Notes: generated by a model from the letters alone, not told the origin. 64,000 bases of DNA from CAZKBP01 sp964551015 (GCA_964551015.1 CAZKBP010000010.1:101931-165930); one strand, 5' to 3'; numbered from the stretch's first letter, positions 34,505-44,377 are shown. Numbers and translations are program-made.

Positions 34505-36073
34505 ATGCATTACATCTACCTGCTCATCTGTGCCTCGTTTATTTTCTTGACCGCCTGTGGTGATCCAAAACCTTCCGAAAATACTGAAAATCAGGAGGCT
34601 TCTCCTAGCTCCGAAGAAGTACTTTTGGCTGGAAAACAACTTTCTGAAAAATATTGTGCTAATTGCCATGCTTACCCTGCGCCCGATCTACTCGACAAAA
34701 GTACCTGGCGAACCCACGTCCTCCCCCGCATGGGTTACATGATGGGCATTTATCAAGAGGATATTCAAAAAACCCGCCGTGCTCTCATTGGAGACGGGGC
34801 AGGAGCGGCCAAGGTAGAGGCCGCCAATGTTTTCCCTGACAAACCCATTCTTAGTCAAGAAGATTGGAAGAAGATTGAGCAATATTATCTCAATGAGGCT
34901 CCCGAAATGCTGAAAACACCCAAACAAGTGCCTATCCAAAACCAGCTCGAGCATTTCAAGGTAAAAGTACCCCAATATCGCCTCTCACCTCCTAGCACCA
35001 CATTGGTCAAAATCAATCAAGATCAGACTTTTTACATCGGCGACGCCAACTCCAAGAGCTTACTCCAATTTGACAAAGACCTCCAACTCCAGAAGGCCGC
35101 CAATGTCAAAGAGGGAGCCGTGTGGCTCAACGAAATTGCGAATAACCTCCTGGTGACGGTGATGGGTTCTTTCTCACCTACGGATGAGGAGTCTGGCTTT
35201 CTGCTGGCCTTGCCCTTGCAAGCAGGACAAACACCTCGGGTAGTCCTGCCAGATTTGCAACGCCCTGTGCACACAACTTTTGCCGACCTGAACGGCGATG
35301 GCTGGGAAGATATCCTGACCTGTGAGTTTGCCAAATGGACAGGCGGCTTGGCTTGGTGGGAAAACAAAAAGCAAAATAACTTTGAGAAGCATGTACTTCG
35401 GGCGCGGCCCGGAGCGGTCAAAGCTTACGTGCAAGATTTTAATAATGACCAAAAGCTGGATGTAATCGCGCTCTTTGGGCAAGGCGATGAGGGTATTTTC
35501 ATGTATTATAATCAGGGGGACGGGAAATTTTCCGAAGAAAAAGTACTTTCTTTCCCTTCTTCTTATGGCTCTAGCTTTTTTAATATTTGGGATTTTAATG
35601 GAGATGGACACTTGGATATTATCTACACGGCAGGAGATAATGCCGATTATCCTCCATTGATGAAGCCTTACCACGGGATTCGTATCTTTTTTAATGATGG
35701 CAAAAACCAGTTTTCTGAGAAGTTTTTCTATCATCTCAACGGAGCTTACCAAGCGATTCCCGCTGATTTTGACCAAGATGGAGATATGGACATTGCCGCT
35801 ATTTCCTTCTTTCCAGATTATGCCCAAGAGCGTGCCGAAGAGGGATTTGTTTATTTAGAAAATACGGGAAAAATGCAATTCAAGGCTTACACTTTTCCCG
35901 AGGTAAAGGATGGCCGCTGGATTGTGATGGATGCCGGTGACCTAGATCAAGACGGCGACTTGGATATTTTGCTCGGCTCATTAACCTTTGAAACGATTCC
36001 CAAGAAAGACTGGGTTAGCCGTTGGGTAGAAAAAGGCATTCCCTTTGTCTTGCTTGAGAATACTATTAAATAA
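34505..36073 (+). CDS. Lipoprotein with a cytochrome c motif and FG-GAP/VCBS repeats
   Basis: This 522-residue protein has a lipoprotein signal (lipobox LTAC, Cys18). A c-type heme motif CANCH lies at 51-55, with a methionine-rich segment RMGYMMG near 76-82 that may supply the distal ligand. From about 150 on it forms a beta propeller of FG-GAP type, with calcium loops DLNGDGWEDI, DFNNDQKLDVI, DFNGDGHLDII, DFDQDGDMDIA and DLDQDGDLDIL. It is expected on the periplasmic or outer surface. The fusion suggests an electron carrier attached to a propeller that binds a partner or substrate. The gene stands alone. Confidence 0.85.
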   Translation: MHYIYLLICASFIFLTACGDPKPSENTENQEASPSSEEVLLAGKQLSEKYCANCHAYPAPDLLDKSTWRTHVLPRMGYMMGIYQEDIQKTRRALIGDGAGAAKVEAANVFPDKPILSQEDWKKIEQYYLNEAPEMLKTPKQVPIQNQLEHFKVKVPQYRLSPPSTTLVKINQDQTFYIGDANSKSLLQFDKDLQLQKAANVKEGAVWLNEIANNLLVTVMGSFSPTDEESGFLLALPLQAGQTPRVVLPDLQRPVHTTFADLNGDGWEDILTCEFAKWTGGLAWWENKKQNNFEKHVLRARPGAVKAYVQDFNNDQKLDVIALFGQGDEGIFMYYNQGDGKFSEEKVLSFPSSYGSSFFNIWDFNGDGHLDIIYTAGDNADYPPLMKPYHGIRIFFNDGKNQFSEKFFYHLNGAYQAIPADFDQDGDMDIAAISFFPDYAQERAEEGFVYLENTGKMQFKAYTFPEVKDGRWIVMDAGDLDQDGDLDILLGSLTFETIPKKDWVSRWVEKGIPFVLLENTIK

Positions 36074-36093
36074 GCGGATAACGGTCAACAGTC

Positions 36094-36121
36094 GACGGTC
36101 GATGGTCGATGGTCGACCGTC
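36094..36121. other. Hairpin built from GGTCGAT repeats between convergent genes
   Basis: GACGGTCGA (36094-36102) pairs exactly with TCGACCGTC (36113-36121) around a ten-base loop. The area is made of short direct copies of GGTCGAT. It lies 20 bases after one stop codon and 43 bases before the convergent one; a two-way terminator or a repeat of the intergenic type are both possible. Confidence 0.5.
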
Positions 36122-36164
36122 AAGATGAAATGACAAAACATGACAAGATCATCAATACTGAATA

Positions 36165-37469
36165 CTACTCGCCGTCGTATTTGGCTTTGAATCTCTCATA
36201 AAGTTGTTTGTGCTTGTTGTCTAGGCTGATTTCTCGTCCCGAGATGAAAGCGTGAATTACTTCGTTGCTACGCATATCGAGTAAATCGCCTTCGGATACC
36301 ACGAGCGTTGCGTCTTTACCTGTTTCTAGGCTCCCTACTCGATCTTCAATTCCCAGAATTTTAGCGGCGTTCAAAGTAATTAAACTGAGTGCTTCCTCCT
36401 TACTTAGGCCGTAAGCCACAGTGGTGCCCGCATTGAAGGGTAGATTCCGCGCCCGAGCAGCTTCCTGATAAGAAGTACTCACCAAAATTCCTTCTTTATG
36501 TAACAGCGCCGCTAATTTGTAAGGCATATCCACATCTTCCATGGTTCGGGCGGGTAAGCTATGAGTTTTGGAAAGAATCACCGGGATTTTATTGCTTTTG
36601 AGAAAATCTTTGACATAATAAGCATCTTCTCCGCCCACGAGTACCACTTTCTTGACTCCATTTTCTTGGGCTAATTGAATCGCCTCCACAATGGCTCGGC
36701 TGTAATCCGCGTGGATATAAAAAGTTTTGCTTCCATCGTACAAGCCTTTCATGGCTTCCAATTGAATATTGACCATTTCGGGCTGATCTAATTCGGCGTA
36801 AGCCGCCCCATCTTTGAGTGCTTTGGTGATGGTTTGAATGATCTTGGGATAATCGTCATTTTTGCGACTTTCGGTTTCGCCCAGCCACCAGCGAGGACGA
36901 CGAAACTTAGAAGGCCAATCCACGTGAATTCCCTCGTCTATCTTAAAAGCCGCATCTTCCCAATTCCAAGCATCCAATTGAACTACCGAAGATTGCCCCG
37001 TAACGATGCCTCCACCGGGTACGGGTTGTGCCAGTAAAATGCCGTTGACCCGCGTGGTAGGGATAACGTGCGAATCTGTATTGTAGGCGACCAGAGAACG
37101 AACACTGGGATTAAAAGCTCCAGTCTCGGAATCGTCGTTAGTGGCGCTTACGGCTCCAATTTCGGTCAAGCCTAAGTCCGTATTTAGTAAAATTAATCCC
37201 GGATAAACGTGTTTTCCACTAATATCCACGTTTTGATACTTGCTTGCATCAATCTGCATGGCACTGCTTGCGCCTACGTAAGTAAGTTTGCCTTGATCGA
37301 AGGCCACGGCCGCATTCTCAATCACCTGCCCATTTCCTAAATGGGCTGTAGCTCCGGTCAAGAGAATTGGCTGAGATTGTGCCTTAGCGGGCGAGGGCAC
37401 TACTTGCGCCTTCAAGCAGACTCCCGGCAATATAAATAGGCTAATGAGTAGGATGTATAAAAATTTCAT
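36165..37469 (-). CDS. Exported amidohydrolase-like protein with eroded metal site
   Basis: This 434-residue protein has a signal peptide (residues 1-22, ending CLKAQ). It has the layout of imidazolonepropionase-like amidohydrolases: an N-terminal strand set (LLTGATAHLGNGQVIENAAV), the first barrel strand, YIHADYSRAI in the middle, and a C-terminal IEDRVGSLETGKDATLVV segment. The HxH motif is gone: the site reads PGLILLNTDLGL. A loss this early in the metal site suggests a non-metal or non-catalytic role, perhaps as a partner of the larger neighbour. The start lies 121 bases after the end of the 1006-residue amidohydrolase gene on the same strand, so the two form a probable operon. Confidence 0.8.
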   Translation of the reverse strand: MKFLYILLISLFILPGVCLKAQVVPSPAKAQSQPILLTGATAHLGNGQVIENAAVAFDQGKLTYVGASSAMQIDASKYQNVDISGKHVYPGLILLNTDLGLTEIGAVSATNDDSETGAFNPSVRSLVAYNTDSHVIPTTRVNGILLAQPVPGGGIVTGQSSVVQLDAWNWEDAAFKIDEGIHVDWPSKFRRPRWWLGETESRKNDDYPKIIQTITKALKDGAAYAELDQPEMVNIQLEAMKGLYDGSKTFYIHADYSRAIVEAIQLAQENGVKKVVLVGGEDAYYVKDFLKSNKIPVILSKTHSLPARTMEDVDMPYKLAALLHKEGILVSTSYQEAARARNLPFNAGTTVAYGLSKEEALSLITLNAAKILGIEDRVGSLETGKDATLVVSEGDLLDMRSNEVIHAFISGREISLDNKHKQLYERFKAKYDGE

Positions 37470-37590
37470 TGTGTTCCGTTTTTTAAAAATTAAAAATTAC
37501 AAATGTGCATCAGGAGCTAAGCCAACTCCTGATTCTACAAATTCATAAATAACCATGCAGCTTCGTGCTTGGCTTTGATTTGCAATTCAT

Positions 37591-40500
37591 TTAATCTTCT
37601 AATACATTATAAAAGATAAAATCATCACAATGGAGAGAGTGATTCCCGTTAAAAGAAGGAGCTTCGGCCGCCGCGCCATTGCTTTTGGTTTTGCGCATTT
37701 TCTGAATGAGGCGATTACGCTCCGTGTTGATGGCCTTTCGCTTCGCTAGGTCTTGCTGGCGATCAAAATAAACGATTCCATCTACCATAGTCTTTTCGGC
37801 TTTGGCATAAATAGAAAGGGGGTGATCGGACCAGAGCACCAGATCGGCGTCTTTGCCTACTTTGATGCTGCCCATTCTGTCGTCTAGGTGTAGCAGCTTA
37901 GCCGGATTGAGGGTTACCATCTTGAGAGCCTCTTCTTCGGACATCCCGCCGTATTTGACACTTTTGGCGGCTTCTTGATTCAGGCGGCGTGCCATTTCGG
38001 AATCATCAGAATTGATGGCTGTTACTACGCCTTGGGAGGTCATCAGGGTAGGATTGTAGGGAATGGCTTCGTAAACCTCAAATTTGTAAGCCCACCAATC
38101 GGCAAAGGTAGAAGCACCTGCACCGTGTTTGGCCATCTTGTCGGCTACTTTGTAACCTTCCAAAATGTGTGTGAAAGTATTGACTCGAAAATCAAATTGC
38201 TCGGCCACTTTCATCAACATATTGATTTCAGACTGCACATAAGAGTGACAAGTGATAAAGCGCTCCTTGTTGATGATCTCAGCCAAAGTTTCTAGAGCTA
38301 GATCACGGCGTACGGGTTTACCTGCTTTCCGGTCAGCATCGTAGGCTTTGGCCTGTGTAAAAGCATCTACATAGACCTGCTCTACGCCCATTCGGGTTTG
38401 AGGATAACGGATGGAGTTGGAGCTACGGGAGCGTTTTACATTTTCACCCAAAGCAAATTTGATATAGCCATCTGCTTCCTTAATTAACATTTCTTCCGCT
38501 GAGGCTCCCCAACGCATTTTCACGAGGGCGGATTGCCCCCCAATGGGGTTCGCCGAACCGTGTAACAGTTGTGCTGCGGTAACGCCTCCCGAGAGCTGTC
38601 GGTAAATATTAATGTCGTCGGGATCTACAACGTCTTCCATACGCACCATGGCTGAATTGGTAGCCACATCGTTGACCGCAGCGAGGGCGATATGGGAGTG
38701 TTCATCAATGATACCAGAGGTCAAATGTTTGCCTTCTGCATTTACCACTTCTGCTCCTCCGGCGTTGAGGTTTTTGCCGATTTGTGCAATTTTACCGTCT
38801 TTGACGAGTACATCTGTGCCTTCCATCACCCCGTCGGCTTCGTTGGTCCAGACGGTAGCATTTTTGAAAAGTACGTTTTGAGGTTGGGGCATTTCTTGAT
38901 TACCATAAGCCATAAAGGGATACATGACTTTGCCGACTTGTGGAGATTTTTGTTCCTCCTCCTCGTCTTCTTCTCCTTTGGATTTGTCATCTTGATCGGA
39001 TTTTTTATCCTTGATTGCTCCGGTGTAACTGGCACTCCATTTTGTCCAAGTTCCGTCGGAGAGTTGTCCTTGTCCACTCATGGTTTTTTCGGTAATCCAG
39101 CCAGAGAGACGGGTAAAACCAGTTTTGCTCTTTTTGCTGGTATCTGCTTGGAAGCTGAGTGAAATCAGCCCTTCCTCTATACTTCCCTTGGTATTGAGCG
39201 ATTTTTTCTCTCCCATGTATACCTTGAGTTTAGGAGCGTAGGCATCACCGCCAATCTCTAGGCGATATTTTTGATTATTCACGCTCAACTGATAATTCCC
39301 TCGGTAATCTTGTTCGGGAGCGGGTTTCACAGTAAAAGTTTTTCCCTGAATCCAGTTGGTATGGATGACGCTTTTTTTATCAAAAATATTCCCAGAAGTG
39401 ACGATAAAGTTAGCGTATTTGCCTTGGGCCAGGCTTCCCACCATACTTTCGGCTTTGAGCAATTTGGCGGGGGTGTAGGTGAGGGCTTTGAGGGCATCTT
39501 TTTCGGTTAGGCCGTGCTGAATTGCTTTTCTGAGGTTCTGCCAGAACTCAGTTTTTTTCTTGAGGCCGTCAGTCGTGATGCTAAACTCAATTCCATTTTG
39601 TGCTAGGCGAGCCAAGTTGGCAGGTGCTTGTTCCCAGTGCATCATATCCTCCAATGGCACACGCATAGCTTCGTAGGGATCATCTACTGAATAAGCATTG
39701 GGGAAATTCAGAGGTACAATGAGTGCGGCTTGGGTTGCTTTGACCTCCTCGATGCGCTTGTATTCATCTCCGTTCGTCTTGATGATATATTGTACACCGA
39801 ATTCATCGCCTACTTTATCCGCTCTGAGCAAGTCCAGATAATTGCGTACTTCAAAGAATTGAGGAAGATTTTGTTGCTGGTTCCAAGCTTCTAGGGTTAA
39901 GTCTAGGAATTCTTTTTTGCCAGTTTGTTCGTACCACTGGGCATCTAGAAAAGTTTGTCTGAGCAGCGCTATGTAGCCCATTAACGAAACGGGATACATT
40001 TGCCCTGAGGAGCCTTTAGAGAAAGCGTAATGCGCACCCACTTGATCTTTGAGTACCACTTTATTTTCGTTTTCGTCTGAGAGCGATACGAGTGCCGAAG
40101 TACCGCGAGCCACTCCGTCGGGGCGATAAGTGAGTACAGCTCCAAAACCTAAATTGCGATGCATCTTGGCGTCTTTTTCCTGAACCGTGAAGGCTTCGGA
40201 AGCGCTGAAGGTGGTCTTGATGGCATCGTTTGCGTTGTAGGGGCCTTTGGTTTCGGGGGGAATTTGCTCTTGGGCAAAGAAATTGCGCCCGCCGCCCGAC
40301 TTTACTTCGGGCATGCCGTAGTGGGTATTGAGGTCGATGAAGGAAGGGTAGATATACTTTCCTTTCATATCGTAAACCACGGCGCCTTTGGGTATATTCG
40401 CATTCGTGCCCACTGCCAAGATTTTTTCATCCTGGATCACGAGGGTCGCCTTGTCTAATTTTGTTTGATAATCTGTAAAAATAGTCGCATTGGTAAAAGC

Positions 40501-40611
40501 GTAAATCTCTGGGCGTTCGTCGCGAAGGCCGTTCACCGGAAAAGTTTCCTGTGCCCAGATTGGCCCAGCGAAGCTTAGTATGAGTAAGCAAGTGAGTAAT
40601 CGTTTTTTCAT
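37591..40611 (-). CDS. Exported tandem amidohydrolase, two catalytic-type domains
   Basis: This 1006-residue protein has a signal peptide (residues 1-20, ending IWAQ). Two amidohydrolase domains are fused. In the first (about 35-430) the metal motif is half lost (PSFIDLNTHYG, Asn95 and His97). The second (about 575-970) keeps it: GIIDEHSHIAL near 628-638, later TCHSYVQSE, FTHILEG and INSDDSEMARR, with the final Asp ligand. A beta segment and a strongly acidic linker (EEDEEEEQ near 550) separate them. Each domain ends in a GKYANF or GKDADLVLW strand. The second domain is probably an active metallohydrolase; the first may be structural. The start codon is at 40611 and the next gene of the operon follows after 121 bases. 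Confidence 0.88.
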   Translation of the reverse strand: MKKRLLTCLLILSFAGPIWAQETFPVNGLRDERPEIYAFTNATIFTDYQTKLDKATLVIQDEKILAVGTNANIPKGAVVYDMKGKYIYPSFIDLNTHYGMPEVKSGGGRNFFAQEQIPPETKGPYNANDAIKTTFSASEAFTVQEKDAKMHRNLGFGAVLTYRPDGVARGTSALVSLSDENENKVVLKDQVGAHYAFSKGSSGQMYPVSLMGYIALLRQTFLDAQWYEQTGKKEFLDLTLEAWNQQQNLPQFFEVRNYLDLLRADKVGDEFGVQYIIKTNGDEYKRIEEVKATQAALIVPLNFPNAYSVDDPYEAMRVPLEDMMHWEQAPANLARLAQNGIEFSITTDGLKKKTEFWQNLRKAIQHGLTEKDALKALTYTPAKLLKAESMVGSLAQGKYANFIVTSGNIFDKKSVIHTNWIQGKTFTVKPAPEQDYRGNYQLSVNNQKYRLEIGGDAYAPKLKVYMGEKKSLNTKGSIEEGLISLSFQADTSKKSKTGFTRLSGWITEKTMSGQGQLSDGTWTKWSASYTGAIKDKKSDQDDKSKGEEDEEEEQKSPQVGKVMYPFMAYGNQEMPQPQNVLFKNATVWTNEADGVMEGTDVLVKDGKIAQIGKNLNAGGAEVVNAEGKHLTSGIIDEHSHIALAAVNDVATNSAMVRMEDVVDPDDINIYRQLSGGVTAAQLLHGSANPIGGQSALVKMRWGASAEEMLIKEADGYIKFALGENVKRSRSSNSIRYPQTRMGVEQVYVDAFTQAKAYDADRKAGKPVRRDLALETLAEIINKERFITCHSYVQSEINMLMKVAEQFDFRVNTFTHILEGYKVADKMAKHGAGASTFADWWAYKFEVYEAIPYNPTLMTSQGVVTAINSDDSEMARRLNQEAAKSVKYGGMSEEEALKMVTLNPAKLLHLDDRMGSIKVGKDADLVLWSDHPLSIYAKAEKTMVDGIVYFDRQQDLAKRKAINTERNRLIQKMRKTKSNGAAAEAPSFNGNHSLHCDDFIFYNVLED

Positions 40612-41025
40612 ATTTTATTTTGCAGCTATAGAATGAAATAATGGCAATATTTTGTAAAATACCATTAAATAGCATAGAAGTTTGCAGAATAGCAAATAAT
40701 CCTCTCTCTATGCCAAAGAATTATGGATAAAAGCGTAGTTTATGCTTGCAGAGGGATTAAGAAGCTGGCTTCGTAAGATCAAATCCCCCTGATTTTTCTA
40801 TTCATTAAAAAGTAATTTTTTCTTTGTAAATTTATGGTATAATCGCTTGCTCAATCCGTGCGAGGACTTAGGGACGGTTTTGGTCTGTTGAGATGTTTGG
40901 CTTAAAATATTCTATCTCCTATTCGTTAATCATAAGCAGAGCGGAAGGTTTTTTGATAGGAGGCTAATATTCCCCCCGTTGTAAAAAAAGCACAAACCTC
41001 TGAATCATCTAGCATTACAGACATT
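40612..41025. other. Divergent intergenic region, no gene seen
   Basis: The 414 bases lie between the divergent starts of the tandem amidohydrolase and the histidine kinase. No reading frame looks coding and no TAnnTTTG box stands close to either start. A TATAAT-like GGTATAATCGC occurs near 40834-40844, which is only a weak hint of a promoter. Confidence 0.5.
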
Positions 41026-43710
41026 ATGGATTTAACCCCCAATCAGAAAAGTTATTTACCCATTAAGTATAAAGTCATACTTGGTTTCTCTATCAGTATA
41101 GCGGCTTTATTAGTGGCAGCGATCATTATCTACCGAAGCTTTGTCCCTTTATTAGATTCTATCAATGTGCTCTCTCGTCCAGACCGAGAACTGAATTTAC
41201 TCAATAAAGTATTGATAGAAATCTCGGAGCTCGAGATCAAAAACTTAAGCTATATTAATGATCATCGTTCAGGCTCAATTCCAGACCTTCTTGAGTCTAA
41301 CCAATATATTCTCAAACTTTTAGATTCGCTCAAACGGACTCCGAGCCTACCCCAACCGATTGTACCCAGAGTGGATAGTATTCAAACTTTACTTAGAAAA
41401 ATTCCTGAAAACGTAAAAGACCTGCTTGTCTTAGAAGCACGCGCTGACTCGGTCATGCTTTCTGGTAAAACGCAAAAAATAGTAGAAAACCGCCTAGATG
41501 CCTTGCAGGCTGAAGTAGATGATTATAAAGAAAGGGTAGAACAATACCAGACCGAAGTGAAAGAGCAAATCGCCACGGATACCCTCAGCCAGGATGAAAA
41601 ATGGGAACTCAAAAAAGAAGCCATAAACGACGCAGACAGCCTCAGCGGGAAAGAAAAGCGTCAACTCAAAAAGGAAGCCAGAAAAGAGATTGGCAAAAAA
41701 GGTTTTCTAAAAAAAATATTCAGTAAAAAAGAAGAAGCACCCACAGAGTCTAGTCCTCCCCCTATTTATACCCGTGAACTGGATAATGAAACAGTAGACG
41801 AAAAGCTCAATGAAGAATTGACTTATATCAACTCTATTCTTGCGAAAGACCAACAAGAGCGAGCAGAAATCATCTCTGTAAATGTCGATAAGCAAAAAGA
41901 AGTACTCGAGCATAATCGCATTATTATTCAATACATCAGGTACTTGGTGGCTGATCTGGAAAAAAAAGCAGAACAGGACTCCAAAGTAGAGCGTCAAGAA
42001 GCCAGCAATATCGCTCAAAACACCTCTCTTGGCATCTTGGCACTGGCTCTGTTCAGCTCTTTGATGGCAATTGTGCTGACTTCCCTCATTTTCTCCGATA
42101 TTACCCGCAGTAAGGCTTTGCAAAAACAAATAGAAGCCAGTAAAAATAAGGCTGAAAACACGGCCGCTACCAAAGAGAAATTCCTCAATAATATGAGCCA
42201 CGAAATCAGAACACCCCTCCACGCGATTCAGGGCTACACCGAACTGATGCTCAAACAACCGCAAAACACGGCTCAGCAAGAGTCTTTGGAGGCCATCCAA
42301 GGCTCCACACGCCATCTACTTCGTTTGGTGAATGACATCTTAGAACTATCTAAAATCGAGGCTCAGAAGCTTGTCCTCGAAGAAGCAGAATTTTCAGTAA
42401 GAGAACTGATCGAGAGCGTACACGCGGTGCTCAAGGCAGAGGCCAGCCTGAAGCAAATCGCCTTTACTTATCACGTGGACCCCGAGGCAGAAGTGCTGCT
42501 CATTGGCGATGCTTTTCGCCTGACTCAGGTATTGTATAACTTGGTAGGAAATGCCATCAAATTTACCGACGAAGGCTCGGTACACCTGCATACAGAGATC
42601 ATCAGGGAAAATGACCAAAAGGTAGTGCTGGTCATAGATATTGCCGACACGGGCATTGGAATGTCAGAAGCCGAAATGAAGAAATTGTTCCGGCGTTTTC
42701 AGCAAGCCGATACCTCGATTAGTCGTCGCTATGGCGGCAGTGGCTTGGGTTTAGACATTTCCAGAGAAATTATCAAAGCGATGAAAGGCAAAATCACGCT
42801 CAAGAGCAAAGTAGGCGAAGGAACTGTATTTAATCTGCGCATCCCCCTTCAAGAAAGCCACCGCCAACTAGTAGCTTCACCCCCGACTGAGTCCTTAGCT
42901 CCAGCTTTGTACCAGTTTGTGCATCCGGCCCACGTGCTGGTCATTGACGATGACTCTTTAAACCTGAAGCTTTGTGGTATGATGTTGCGTAATTTTAATC
43001 TGGTGCCACACTTACTAAGCCAACCCCAAAAAGCACTGGCCTTGATTCAGCAAGAAAAATTTGATCTGATTTTAGTGGATATGCGGATGCCTGAACTCGC
43101 GGGCACCGATATCATTCGTCAGGTCAGAAGCTTAGAAGATCAAACCTTGGCGCAGACGCCTATTCTGGTAGTAAGCGCAAACATTTTTATCGAGGATACC
43201 CGTAAATACATTCAGGCAGGAGCCAATGATACCCTACACAAGCCTTTTCGTGAAGAAGAGCTTTTCCAAAAAATTCAACATTATCTAAAAGATAACCCAC
43301 ACACGCTTTCCAACTCTCATTCTAACATGGCAAAATCAAACCCGAGCTCTGGCTCTTCATCCGCTGGTCAGCCTTACAATTTAGAAGAAATCAAACAATA
43401 TTGTATGGGAGACGAAGGACTTTTTGAAGAGGTGGTAGAGGAATTCCTAAAAGAATCTAAGGCCAATCTGCTCAGCTTAAATAGCTATGTGGAGCAACAA
43501 AACTGGTTAGAACTTCGAGAGCTCGTGCATCAGATGTACGCTCGCTTTGCTCAGTTTAAAATCCATCAAGTGGCCAAGACTTTAAGACAGATGGAGCAAA
43601 TCATTGACCGCAAAGGAGATACTACTCCTATTCCAGCCTTGGCTAAACAAGTAATTACGCAGGCTCAGATAATTTTACCTCAAATCAAAGCCGAAGTTTT
43701 GGGTAATTAG
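41026..43710 (+). CDS. Hybrid sensor histidine kinase with receiver and HPt domains
   Basis: This 894-residue protein has two membrane helices (about 18-38 and 332-356). The 290 residues between them are mostly charged coiled coil, with a Lys/Glu-rich stretch (about 195-245), and should face the periplasm. The kinase core follows: HisKA with NNMSHEIRTPLH (His near 392), the N-box NLVGNAIKF, DTGIGM and GGSGLGLDIS. A receiver domain spans about 638-760 (VIDDDS, phospho-acceptor in LVDMRMP near 685, Lys in LHKPF). A C-terminal HPt-like domain (about 785-890) has LVHQMYAR, but the usual lysine and Gly-Ser after the histidine are replaced. No response regulator gene is adjacent, so the downstream partner is unknown. 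Confidence 0.9.
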   Translation: MDLTPNQKSYLPIKYKVILGFSISIAALLVAAIIIYRSFVPLLDSINVLSRPDRELNLLNKVLIEISELEIKNLSYINDHRSGSIPDLLESNQYILKLLDSLKRTPSLPQPIVPRVDSIQTLLRKIPENVKDLLVLEARADSVMLSGKTQKIVENRLDALQAEVDDYKERVEQYQTEVKEQIATDTLSQDEKWELKKEAINDADSLSGKEKRQLKKEARKEIGKKGFLKKIFSKKEEAPTESSPPPIYTRELDNETVDEKLNEELTYINSILAKDQQERAEIISVNVDKQKEVLEHNRIIIQYIRYLVADLEKKAEQDSKVERQEASNIAQNTSLGILALALFSSLMAIVLTSLIFSDITRSKALQKQIEASKNKAENTAATKEKFLNNMSHEIRTPLHAIQGYTELMLKQPQNTAQQESLEAIQGSTRHLLRLVNDILELSKIEAQKLVLEEAEFSVRELIESVHAVLKAEASLKQIAFTYHVDPEAEVLLIGDAFRLTQVLYNLVGNAIKFTDEGSVHLHTEIIRENDQKVVLVIDIADTGIGMSEAEMKKLFRRFQQADTSISRRYGGSGLGLDISREIIKAMKGKITLKSKVGEGTVFNLRIPLQESHRQLVASPPTESLAPALYQFVHPAHVLVIDDDSLNLKLCGMMLRNFNLVPHLLSQPQKALALIQQEKFDLILVDMRMPELAGTDIIRQVRSLEDQTLAQTPILVVSANIFIEDTRKYIQAGANDTLHKPFREEELFQKIQHYLKDNPHTLSNSHSNMAKSNPSSGSSSAGQPYNLEEIKQYCMGDEGLFEEVVEEFLKESKANLLSLNSYVEQQNWLELRELVHQMYARFAQFKIHQVAKTLRQMEQIIDRKGDTTPIPALAKQVITQAQIILPQIKAEVLGN

Positions 43711-43999
43711 ATAGTTGGTCAATCAAGTTTGGCTCTCTCCTCTCGATTCCTGCCTTGTTTTTGTGAATCAGCAGGGCGTCTTTTGGTGAGCTATTTTATG
43801 AAATATCTCCACACAATACATAGTCACCTAAGCAAAAGCACAGCTCTAAGAACCGATGCCTTCTTGCCCAAAAAATAAGTAGAAAAATTTGTGTGTTAAC
43901 TTTTCAAAAGGATTTTTACAATGCTGTTTAAGCTAGGTTGAGCGAATGTTCCCAGGATGGCTTGGCTAGCCATTTAAGCCAAAACGATGGCCGAATTAA

Positions 44000-44377
44000 T
44001 TATTTGCTCTTGGCACGTGTTTTTGCCCTCTCGTTTTTTTCGGTAGCTTCTTCCCAGCATTTCACGGCTAGCTCGATGGTATCGTGTTTTTTCTTAGCAG
44101 TGATGCCTTGGAACTTTCCAGCTTTGCGACGTCCTACTTTCTTCTTGACGGATTCACTGGCAGATTTGTAGCCCAGTTCTTTCAGTTTGACGGATACTTT
44201 CAACAAGAGATCACCAACTTTTTGCTCCTCTTCTTCGCGTACTAATTGGTGCTTATAATTGATCAAATTCCCCAAGATCATACTATACTCTTTGGTTCCG
44301 GGCTTGCGGATATCACCTGGATAGTATTTTCTTTTCTTGGTGCTTTCAACATTTCCTGTCATGTTCATAATCTTCAT
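44000..44377 (-). CDS. Small basic protein of unknown function
   Basis: This 125-residue protein is rich in Lys and Arg, mainly at both ends (TKKRKYYPGDIRKPG near the start, ERAKTRAKSK at the end). A central amphipathic region (about 35-75) with NYKHQLVREEEEQKVGDLLL may be helical, and VKKKVGRRKAGKFQGITAKKKHDTI resembles a nucleic-acid-binding stretch. No family was recognised. There is no signal peptide. It is isolated between two empty regions. The frame is clean and charged enough to look real, but function is open. Confidence 0.5.
   Translation of the reverse strand: MKIMNMTGNVESTKKRKYYPGDIRKPGTKEYSMILGNLINYKHQLVREEEEQKVGDLLLKVSVKLKELGYKSASESVKKKVGRRKAGKFQGITAKKKHDTIELAVKCWEEATEKNERAKTRAKSK

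Noticed and set aside
35174..35827. 217-codon minus-strand frame inside the FG-GAP lipoprotein gene
   Set aside because: The calcium-loop repeats are on the plus strand; the minus frame lacks any family pattern.
41707..42315. 202-codon minus-strand frame inside the histidine kinase gene
   Set aside because: It mirrors the coiled-coil and HisKA coding region and gives no recognisable protein.
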